From Wocania arenilitoris (GTDB lineage Bacteria; Bacteroidota; Bacteroidia; Flavobacteriales; Flavobacteriaceae), in NCBI RefSeq assembly GCF_021728535.1, contig NZ_JAKKDU010000013.1:47104-111103 (forward strand): a DNA stretch of 64,000 bases, given 5' to 3'. The notes under the pieces are model-generated. The model saw nothing but the letters and a program-made list of their open reading frames with translations, did not search any database and was not told where the DNA came from. Within the stretch, counting starts at the first letter, position 1; every line of letters starts with the position of its first letter. The position numbers and the translations under genes are program-made. Positions 53,238 to 60,661 of this stretch are shown in pieces.

Positions 53238-54041
53238 ATGGTTACAAATTATAATATTATAATTATTACTTTTTGTACAATTCTTTTATTTAACTGTAAA
53301 AATCAAGAAAAGAAAAAAGATGAAACCCAAAAAAAGGAAAATTGGGTAAAATTATTTAATGGTAAAGATTTAAATGATTGGACAATCAAAATAAAAGGAC
53401 AACCATTAGGGGTAAATTACAAGAACACTTTTGTTATAGAAAATGAGATACTAAAAGTTAATTATGATGAATATAATGACTCCTTTAATGAATCCTATGG
53501 CCATATTTATTATAACAAAGAGTTTTCTAATTATAAATTCAGAATGCAGTATCGTTTTATTGGAGAACAATTAAAAGATGGTGCAGGATGGGCAACCAGA
53601 AATAGCGGTATAATGGTTCATTGTGAAGACCCTAAAAATATTGGCTTAAACCAAAAATTCCCTGTTTCAATTGAAGTACAACTATTAGGAGGCCTTGGAA
53701 GTGGCAATCGACCAACAGGCAATTTATGCACTCCAGGAACCAACGTAGTGATGAATGATGAATTATTTACCCCACATTGTGTTAGTTCTAAATCTAAAAC
53801 CTATAATGGAGATCAATGGGTAAATGTAGAAGTTGAAGTTAGAAACGATTCTATTATAAAGCATTTTATTAATGGAGAAAATGTGCTTACTTACACAAAA
53901 CTTCAAATTGGTGGTTCAGTTGATTATAACGAAGCTTACTGGAAAAAAATAGAAGGAACACCTCTAAAAAAAGGTTATATTTCTTTACAAAGTGAAAGCC
54001 ACCCAGTTGAATTTAAAAATATAGAAATACTAGAATTATAA
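53238..54041 (+). CDS. DUF1080 (3-keto-disaccharide hydrolase-like) lipoprotein
   Basis: A 267-residue lipoprotein when started at 53238: MVTNYNIIIITFCTILLFNC, then KNQEKKK. Starts further upstream would overlap the preceding gene and delay the signal. The DUF1080 domain spans about 40-267: WVKLFNGKDLNDWTIKIKGQ, FRMQYRFIGEQLKDGAGWAT, RNSGIMVHCEDPKN, VSIEVQLLGGLGSGNRPTGN, LCTPGTNVVMND and YISLQSESHPVEFKNIEILE. It is the third copy in this locus and the one beside the flavin dehydrogenase, a natural place for the enzyme that cleaves the oxidised glycoside. Confidence 0.9.
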   Translation: MVTNYNIIIITFCTILLFNCKNQEKKKDETQKKENWVKLFNGKDLNDWTIKIKGQPLGVNYKNTFVIENEILKVNYDEYNDSFNESYGHIYYNKEFSNYKFRMQYRFIGEQLKDGAGWATRNSGIMVHCEDPKNIGLNQKFPVSIEVQLLGGLGSGNRPTGNLCTPGTNVVMNDELFTPHCVSSKSKTYNGDQWVNVEVEVRNDSIIKHFINGENVLTYTKLQIGGSVDYNEAYWKKIEGTPLKKGYISLQSESHPVEFKNIEILEL

Positions 54042-54054
54042 CTATCTACAAAAA

Positions 54055-55029
54055 ATGAAATTAAACTATTTTATAAAATTAGGTTTAGCTTTTTTATTAC
54101 TATTAAAAAGTCAACTACTAGTTGCACAAGGTTTTAATAACTATACCCAAGATTTAAAGGGAGAAATTATTACTATTGAAATGGTAGCAGTAAAAGGTGG
54201 TACATTTTTAATGGGTGTAAATGCTGATGACTCTACTAGGAATGATGATGAAAAACCAAGCCATGAAGTAAACGTTGGTGATTTTTGGATGGGCAAATAT
54301 GAAATCAATTGGGAGCAATATGACACCTTCGTTTTTGGAGAATTTGGTCCAGAAAAATTCAAAGACATTAAAGCACTAAATGAATTAGGGATTGACGCTG
54401 TCTCAGGAGCAACTCCGCCATATGTCGATATGAGTTTTAATATGGGAAAAGGAACTGCTCCCGCTGTAAATATGACCCAATATGCAGCCATTATGTATTG
54501 CAAATGGTTAACCTCAAAAACTGGTGTATTTTATAGATTACCCACTGAAGCAGAGTGGGAATACGTGTGTAAAAAAGGCAAAACAGATAAGACTAGCAAT
54601 TTAAAAAATGTGGCTTGGTATGATGAAAACACAAATAACAAATATGAAAAAACTGGGCTAAAAGAAGCAAACAGTTTAGGAATACATGATTTATTAGGCA
54701 ATGTATCTGAATGGGTTATGGACCAATATGATACCAATTTTTATAAATCATCGCCTAAAGTAAACCCTTGGAATAAACCAACAGAATTATACCCTAGAGT
54801 TGTACGAGGAGGCTCGTGGAAAGATACAAAAGACAAATTATGTTGCACAGCTAGAGGTCAATCTAAACAAAAATGGAAAAGAAGAGATCCTCAAATTCCA
54901 AAAAGTGATTGGTGGCATACTAATGCACCTTTTGTTGGTTTTCGTGTGGTTAGACCCAAAGCTCAACCATCAAAAGAAGAAATAAAAACATATTGGCTTA
55001 ACGCTATAGAAGATTACGGCCTAAACTAA
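54055..55029 (+). CDS. SUMF1/FGE-fold exported protein lacking the catalytic cysteines
   Basis: A 324-residue protein with a signal peptide ending LLVAQG. The formylglycine-generating-enzyme (SUMF1) fold is clear: IEMVAVKGGTFLMGVNADDS, KPSHEVNVGDFWMGKYEINW, YRLPTEAEWEYVCKKG, DLLGNVSEWVMDQYDTNFYK and VVRGGSWKDTKDKLCCTARG. In true FGEs two Cys follow GGSx (pattern C-x4-C) and bind copper. Here the first position is Asp and the Cys pair (LCC) is shifted to the next conserved block, so copper-type FGE chemistry is unlikely. A structural or other enzymatic role in this sugar locus is more probable than sulfatase activation. It starts 13 bp after the DUF1080 gene. Confidence 0.85.
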   Translation: MKLNYFIKLGLAFLLLLKSQLLVAQGFNNYTQDLKGEIITIEMVAVKGGTFLMGVNADDSTRNDDEKPSHEVNVGDFWMGKYEINWEQYDTFVFGEFGPEKFKDIKALNELGIDAVSGATPPYVDMSFNMGKGTAPAVNMTQYAAIMYCKWLTSKTGVFYRLPTEAEWEYVCKKGKTDKTSNLKNVAWYDENTNNKYEKTGLKEANSLGIHDLLGNVSEWVMDQYDTNFYKSSPKVNPWNKPTELYPRVVRGGSWKDTKDKLCCTARGQSKQKWKRRDPQIPKSDWWHTNAPFVGFRVVRPKAQPSKEEIKTYWLNAIEDYGLN

Positions 55030-55044
55030 AAAAAACATAAGACC

Positions 55045-56373
55045 ATGGAACAAAAAAACAACAAATTAAGTAGACGCCACTTTGTAAAAGGATCGTCGTT
55101 AGCAGCAGGAGGTATTATTCTAGCACCTTCATTATTAGGTGCAACTCCCTTAGCACATACCGCTAAAAAATTAAAAATAGCTGTAGTTGGCTGTGGAGGA
55201 CGTGGATCAGGAGCTGTTGTACAAGCCCTTAAAGCAGATAACAACACTGTATTAGTAGCCATGGCTGATGCTTTTGAAGATAGATTAGAAGATGCTTACA
55301 AAAGATTCAATAAAATATTTGGAGAGGATAGAATTAAGGTAAAAGCCTCTCATAAATTTGTTGGATTTGGGTCTTATAAAAAAGCAATTGACGCTGCAGA
55401 TGTTGTTATTTTAACAACACCTCCAGGTTTTAGACCTCAACATTTTGAATATGCAGTTTCTCAAGGAAAACATGTGTTTATGGAGAAACCTGTAGCTACA
55501 GATGTAGTAGGCATCAAAAAAGTATTAGAGGCGGCAAAAGTAGCTCAAGCAAAAAAATTAAATGTAGTGGTTGGTTTACAACGACACTACCAACCAAGTT
55601 ATGAAGCTACCTATAGCCGAATTAAAAATGGAGAAATAGGAAATATAGTTTCTGGACAAGTATATTGGAATTCAGCAGGTGTTTGGGTAAGACCTAGAGA
55701 AGCGTCTCAAACAGAAATTGAATATCAAATGAGAAACTGGTATTATTTTAATTGGCTGTGTGGTGATCATATTTTAGAACAGCACATCCATAATATTGAT
55801 GTTGCCAACTGGTTTATTGGAGATTACCCAATTAAAGCACAAGGTATGGGAGGACGTGAAGTTCGAAAAGGAAAAGACCACGGGCAAATTTTTGATCATC
55901 ATTTTGTTGAATTCACCTATGCCAATGGAGCAGTGATTAGTAGTCAATGTAGACATCAAAAAGGCTGTATGAATCGTGTTTCTGAAACATTTCAAGGCAC
56001 ATTAGGAACTTCTTATACTGATGGCGGAAGTAATGCTGAATTAAAATCTTATGATGGTAAGGAAATCTATAGACACAATAGTGAAAATGATTTGAATCCT
56101 TATCAAATTGAGCATAATCGATTGTTTAAATCAATAAGAAATGGAGAAGTTATTAATGATACAGAGTATGGCGCAAAAAGTACGATGACAGCCATATTAG
56201 GTAGAATGGCGACGTATTCTGGAAAAATGATAACTTGGGATGAAGCTATGGCAACTGACTTAAAACTGGTCCCAGATGAAGACACTTTAACTTGGGACTC
56301 TCTAGCACCAGTTAATAAGGATGCAAACGGGAATTATCCGATTCCTGTACCTGGGTTTACTAATTTTTCATAA
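55045..56373 (+). CDS. Gfo/Idh/MocA oxidoreductase, Tat-exported
   Basis: A 442-residue protein with a Tat signal (LSRRHFVKGSSLAAGGIILA). The mature part has a dinucleotide-binding motif KLKIAVVGCGGRGSGAVVQA, the catalytic Lys in VFMEKPVATDVVG, and the C-terminal domain with GDHILEQHIHNIDVANWFIG and HHFVEFTYANGAVISSQCRH. Export of a folded NAD(P)-enzyme is known from glucose-fructose oxidoreductase, which carries its nucleotide tightly bound. It may redox-cycle sugars in the periplasm without free NAD. It lies 15 bp after the SUMF1-fold gene and 30 bp before the TIM-barrel gene. Confidence 0.88.
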   Translation: MEQKNNKLSRRHFVKGSSLAAGGIILAPSLLGATPLAHTAKKLKIAVVGCGGRGSGAVVQALKADNNTVLVAMADAFEDRLEDAYKRFNKIFGEDRIKVKASHKFVGFGSYKKAIDAADVVILTTPPGFRPQHFEYAVSQGKHVFMEKPVATDVVGIKKVLEAAKVAQAKKLNVVVGLQRHYQPSYEATYSRIKNGEIGNIVSGQVYWNSAGVWVRPREASQTEIEYQMRNWYYFNWLCGDHILEQHIHNIDVANWFIGDYPIKAQGMGGREVRKGKDHGQIFDHHFVEFTYANGAVISSQCRHQKGCMNRVSETFQGTLGTSYTDGGSNAELKSYDGKEIYRHNSENDLNPYQIEHNRLFKSIRNGEVINDTEYGAKSTMTAILGRMATYSGKMITWDEAMATDLKLVPDEDTLTWDSLAPVNKDANGNYPIPVPGFTNFS

Positions 56374-56403
56374 TTAAGGCTGCTAATTATAAAGACTATA
56401 GAT

Positions 56404-57330
56404 ATGAAAAGAAGATCATTCATTAAAAAAGGAGCTGCTACAGCTTCATTTATATCTTTTGGTTTACATGGAATGAATACGCTTAACAACAAAAAAAACA
56501 ACTTTATGAGTAAACATAATTTTAATTTAAAATACGCACCACATTTTGGCATGTTTAAAAATCTTTCAGGAAATGACTTGATAGACCAATTAAACTTTAT
56601 GGCAGACGAAGGATTTACTGCTTTTGAAGATAATGGCATGATGAAAAGAGACATTTCTATGCAGAACAAAATTGGTGAAACACTTGCTAAACGCAATATG
56701 ACTATGGGTGTTTTTGTTGTTGATAAAGGCGGAAACATGGCAAATACACTGGCTGCCGGTAAAAAAGAGCATGTTGATATTTTTTTAGATGGGTGCAAAA
56801 GAGCTGTTGAAGTTGCAAAACGTGTAAACGCAAAATGGATGACTGTTGTTCCTGGTGGTTACCAAAGAAATTTACCAATAGGAATTCAAGATGCGAATGT
56901 AATTGAAGCATTACGAAGAGGAGTCGAAATATTTGAACCTCATGGGTTAACAATGGTTCTAGAGCCATTGTCTGATTCACCAGATTTGTACTTACAAAGA
57001 TCAGATCAAACCTATATGATTTGCAAAGGGGTAAATAGTCCAGCGTGTAAAATCCTCTATGACATATATCATCTTCAAAAAACAGAAGGGCATATTATTA
57101 GAAACATAGACCTTACATGGGATGAAATAGCCTATTTCCAGATAGGTGATAATCCTGGAAGAAAAGAACCAACAACAGGAGAAATAAATTATAAAAATGT
57201 GTTTAAACATATTTATGATAAAGGATTTACAGGTGTTTTAGGTATGGAACATGGTAATTCTAGAAAAGGAAAAAATGGAGAAAGAGCAGTAATTAATGCC
57301 TATAAAACCAGTGATGATTTTTTAAAATAG
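56404..57330 (+). CDS. Hydroxypyruvate-isomerase-like TIM barrel, Tat-exported
   Basis: A 308-residue protein with a Tat signal (MKRRSFIKKGAATASFISFG). The TIM barrel of the xylose-isomerase-like family follows: KYAPHFGMFKNLSGNDLIDQ, DEGFTAFEDNGMMKRD, KWMTVVPGGYQRNLPIGIQD, TMVLEPLSDSPDLYLQRSDQ, ILYDIYHLQKTEG, AYFQIGDNPGRKEPTTGEIN and GVLGMEHGNSRKG. These give the Glu, Asp, His and Glu metal-binding set. It is the third such enzyme in the locus and is paired with the exported oxidoreductase, as its two paralogues are with theirs. Confidence 0.88.
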   Translation: MKRRSFIKKGAATASFISFGLHGMNTLNNKKNNFMSKHNFNLKYAPHFGMFKNLSGNDLIDQLNFMADEGFTAFEDNGMMKRDISMQNKIGETLAKRNMTMGVFVVDKGGNMANTLAAGKKEHVDIFLDGCKRAVEVAKRVNAKWMTVVPGGYQRNLPIGIQDANVIEALRRGVEIFEPHGLTMVLEPLSDSPDLYLQRSDQTYMICKGVNSPACKILYDIYHLQKTEGHIIRNIDLTWDEIAYFQIGDNPGRKEPTTGEINYKNVFKHIYDKGFTGVLGMEHGNSRKGKNGERAVINAYKTSDDFLK

Positions 57331-57349
57331 TTTAAATTCTAAAAAAATA

Positions 57350-57727
57350 ATGAATACTAATCAAGCAAGCAAGTCAAAAAAAAACATTAATTACATTTTA
57401 TTTATAATTTTTGCTGCTTTTGCTTATCTACAACTTAATGATCCTGATGGAGTTTTATGGTTTGTTATTTACTTGAGCGTAGCTTTAATATGCCTACTAA
57501 ATAATTTTACAAATATTCCTAGATTAATAATCCTTATAGTTAGTATTTCACTATTAATATATTCAGCATTTCATTTTTCTTTATTTATTGAATATTTACA
57601 AACTGATAATAAAGAAGAACTTTTTGGAGAAATGGTTTACGAAAAACCATATTTAGAAGGCACCAGAGAGTTTATTGGCCTTTTAATGGCCGCTTTTGCT
57701 GTTATATTTCAATTAAAAAAACAGTAA
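57350..57727 (+). CDS. TMEM220-like small membrane protein
   Basis: A 125-residue protein with four hydrophobic segments at about 14-32, 38-54, 58-80 and 105-122. The opening INYILFIIFAAFAYLQLNDP followed by DGVLWFVIYLSVALICLL is the signature of the transmembrane 220 family. EGTREFIGLLMA near the end is also typical. Function unknown. It lies 19 bp after the TIM-barrel gene, inside the operon. Confidence 0.82.
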   Translation: MNTNQASKSKKNINYILFIIFAAFAYLQLNDPDGVLWFVIYLSVALICLLNNFTNIPRLIILIVSISLLIYSAFHFSLFIEYLQTDNKEELFGEMVYEKPYLEGTREFIGLLMAAFAVIFQLKKQ

Positions 57728-57819
57728 ATAATAACCATTTTTAAAATACTTACCGTTCTATTTTCTCAAATGAGAAGCAAAGCTTAAATTTAAAAACTCA
57801 ATCAACATCTAATCAAAAT

Positions 57820-60636
57820 ATGAACAAAATTTTATTGCTTTTTGTTTTTACAATAGCAAGCACTTTTTTCAACCCTATTTTTTCTCAAAATAATATTACC
57901 GGAGAAGTAAAAAATACTAATGGCAATGCTTTAGAAGGCGTTAGCATTATTTTAAATCCTAATAACTATTCAACTACAACAAATGCCAGTGGCATTTTTA
58001 ATTTACAAAATATACCAGATGGAAATTACATAATATCAATTTCACATTTAGGCTACAAAACTATTAAGAAGTCTATTGAAATAGCTAAAAAAAACATAAC
58101 CCTTTCTTTTGTTTTAGAAGATGATTTATTAAGCTTACAAACCATTGTAGTTACTGGTACTTTTGACTCTAGAACATCCTTAGAATCTAGCACATCTATT
58201 AGTACTTTGAATGATAAAGCCATACAACAAGTTTATCCACAAGGAACCGCAAATTTACTTCAAAACATCCCTGGCACATTTACTGATGCATCTGCAGGTG
58301 AAGTATTCACAAAAGTTTACACACGAGGTATTTCTGCTTCTGCAGAAGACGATACAGGTTGGTATTATGTATCGCTACAAGAAGATGGATTACCGGTTAG
58401 TCTTGTACAACATTCTTACTATAGTCCAGATATCTTCCATCGCTTAGACTTAACCACTAAAAAAGTAGAAGCTATTAGAGGTGGAAGTTCATCAATAACA
58501 GCACTTAATGCGCCTGGTGGTATTTATAATTTTATTTCGCAAGGTATTCGAAATGACTTTGGTGGCGATATTCAACTAACGAACGGTTTTCAAGGAGAAG
58601 GCAACGCCTTATATAAAATTGATGCAAACATTGGTGGCACATTAGGCCATAATTGGTTTTTTAATGCTGGTGGACATTACAGACATGACGATGGTGCAAG
58701 AAACACAGATTTTCCTTTTAGCAAAGGTGGGCAATTTAAATTCAATGTTGTTAAAAAGAATTCTAATGGCTATCTTAAGTTTTATGGCAAGCTACTAAAC
58801 GACAAAACCAATAGGTATACTGGCGTTGCGGCAACAAACTGGAATAATCCAACACCGGCATTTGGGCAAGATTTTAAATCAACCTCTTTATTAATGCCAA
58901 GTTTTAATGCTAATATTCCTGACGGACGAAACCTTGCCCAAGGTGCAACAAATAGCTTTAACCCATCGCAAGGTGTGCATGCCAAAGATTTAGCTTTTGG
59001 CTTTGATATTTCGCAAAATTTAGGAAATAATTGGCTGCTAAAAAATAATATAAAATTCTCTGCTAAAGATGCCAATTGGCAAACTTCAATAAGTAATGCT
59101 TTTGTGTCTTTAAACAACCCACTATCCTATTTTATTAGTGGTGCTAGTTTTCCTATTGGACAAGTTGTTTTTAGAGATGTACAATCGGGTTCTGAATTAG
59201 CCAGAGTTAATAACAGTGGTATTTTGGGAGGCGACCCTATTCAATATTTAACACAAGGCAATTTACCAAATGATGCCATCATGGGAACATCGGCTTGGTA
59301 TAAAGACAATAAAGCTGATGAGTGGATGAATGAATTTACACTTCAAAAAAAATTAGAAAACCATAACATTACAACAGGTTTTGCTTTGGGGTTTTCTGAT
59401 ACTTCTCTATTCACTCAAGGAAGCTTTGGTTTTGTAACATACGAACCCAACCCTAGAATGCTTCGTGTAACTCTTGAAAACCCAGGAGATCCTATAATTC
59501 AGTTATCAGACTCTAATGGAATTAGTAATTATGGTGGTTTATTTTTTGTAAATTCAAGAGCCAAAGTAAGCCAAATAGCTACTTTTATTAATGATAGATG
59601 GAAGATTTCCAATAATGTTCATTTAGATTTAGGTTTACGTTACGAAACTATTAAACATAAAGGCAGCAAAGATCGTTTTGCGCCGTTTACACAAAATGGT
59701 GGTTTAGACGGAAATGATAATACTGCATACGATAATGGAATTTTAGCCCCAACTGGTGAACGCGATAATTTTAATTATAACTATAATTACCTATCTTTTT
59801 CGGGAGGAATTAACTTTAAAATTGATGAGGAAGCCGCTTTGTTTGCAAGATTTTCAAAAGGAAATAAAGCTCCAGAATTAAACTACTATTTCAACAATTT
59901 TTCAAACGTGCCTATTAACCAAAAAGGTGAAATACAAAAAATAAATCAAGCTGAATTAGGCTTAAAATATAATCTGACTGATTTTTCATTTACAAGCACC
60001 TTCTTTTGGAGTCAACTTAAAGATATTGGCATCGCTAATTTTGAATTTGATTCTGGTAATAATAGTATCTTTTATACACCTATTCAGTTCAACACATCTA
60101 GAACGATTGGTTTAGAGTGGGAAAGCGTATATGCTCCAATTCAAAATTTTACCTTTCGTTTTAATGGCATCATCCAAAACCCAAAAGCTACAGACTGGAA
60201 GGTTTATGATGCTGCAGGTTCGGTTGATACTAGCGATGATAGCATTACAGATTTTTCAGGGAACACTTTATCATTTAACCCTAAATTAATGTTCAATCTT
60301 AGTAATGAATATCAAAAAGATAAACTTTCTGCATTTATAAAATGGCAATTTATGGGTAAGCGTTATGGCAATGTTTCTAATGGGTTTAAGCTTCCTGCTT
60401 ATAGTATTTTTAATGCGGGTGCTGGATATCAAATTAGTAAAAATTTATCAACAGATATACTAGTTACCAACCTATTTAACTCGGAAGGATTAGCCAATTT
60501 TTTTGGTGCTAATAGTTTTGGCGCTAATGCAAATGGTGCAACATCAGAGTTTATAGCAGCAAACCCAGATACTAGTTTTGTAGTTTTTCCTGTTTTACGC
60601 AGAAGAGCATTAATAAAATTAAATTATAGTTTTTAA
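57820..60636 (+). CDS. TonB-dependent receptor with carboxypeptidase-regulatory-like N-domain
   Basis: A 938-residue outer-membrane receptor. A signal peptide (1-23, ending IFSQ) is followed by a CarboxypepD-regulatory-like domain (about 24-105; ITGEVKNTNGNALEGVSIIL, ISHLGYKTIKKSIEI). The plug then reads LQTIVVTGTFDSRTSLESST, GTANLLQNIPGTFTDASAG and IRGGSSSITALNAPGGIYNF. The 22-stranded barrel fills the rest, ending in RRRALIKLNYSF with the terminal Phe. The sequence is closer to siderophore/general TonB receptors than to SusC, and there is no SusD-like gene next to it. It is inferred to import the glycoside for this locus. Confidence 0.9.
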   Translation: MNKILLLFVFTIASTFFNPIFSQNNITGEVKNTNGNALEGVSIILNPNNYSTTTNASGIFNLQNIPDGNYIISISHLGYKTIKKSIEIAKKNITLSFVLEDDLLSLQTIVVTGTFDSRTSLESSTSISTLNDKAIQQVYPQGTANLLQNIPGTFTDASAGEVFTKVYTRGISASAEDDTGWYYVSLQEDGLPVSLVQHSYYSPDIFHRLDLTTKKVEAIRGGSSSITALNAPGGIYNFISQGIRNDFGGDIQLTNGFQGEGNALYKIDANIGGTLGHNWFFNAGGHYRHDDGARNTDFPFSKGGQFKFNVVKKNSNGYLKFYGKLLNDKTNRYTGVAATNWNNPTPAFGQDFKSTSLLMPSFNANIPDGRNLAQGATNSFNPSQGVHAKDLAFGFDISQNLGNNWLLKNNIKFSAKDANWQTSISNAFVSLNNPLSYFISGASFPIGQVVFRDVQSGSELARVNNSGILGGDPIQYLTQGNLPNDAIMGTSAWYKDNKADEWMNEFTLQKKLENHNITTGFALGFSDTSLFTQGSFGFVTYEPNPRMLRVTLENPGDPIIQLSDSNGISNYGGLFFVNSRAKVSQIATFINDRWKISNNVHLDLGLRYETIKHKGSKDRFAPFTQNGGLDGNDNTAYDNGILAPTGERDNFNYNYNYLSFSGGINFKIDEEAALFARFSKGNKAPELNYYFNNFSNVPINQKGEIQKINQAELGLKYNLTDFSFTSTFFWSQLKDIGIANFEFDSGNNSIFYTPIQFNTSRTIGLEWESVYAPIQNFTFRFNGIIQNPKATDWKVYDAAGSVDTSDDSITDFSGNTLSFNPKLMFNLSNEYQKDKLSAFIKWQFMGKRYGNVSNGFKLPAYSIFNAGAGYQISKNLSTDILVTNLFNSEGLANFFGANSFGANANGATSEFIAANPDTSFVVFPVLRRRALIKLNYSF

Positions 60637-60661
60637 TACAACCAATAAAAAATTAATTAAA

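Noticed and set aside
57820..60636. Considered as the missing SusC of the glucan locus
   Set aside because: It lies on the other strand in the second locus, has no SusD-like neighbour and its plug resembles general TonB receptors rather than SusC.
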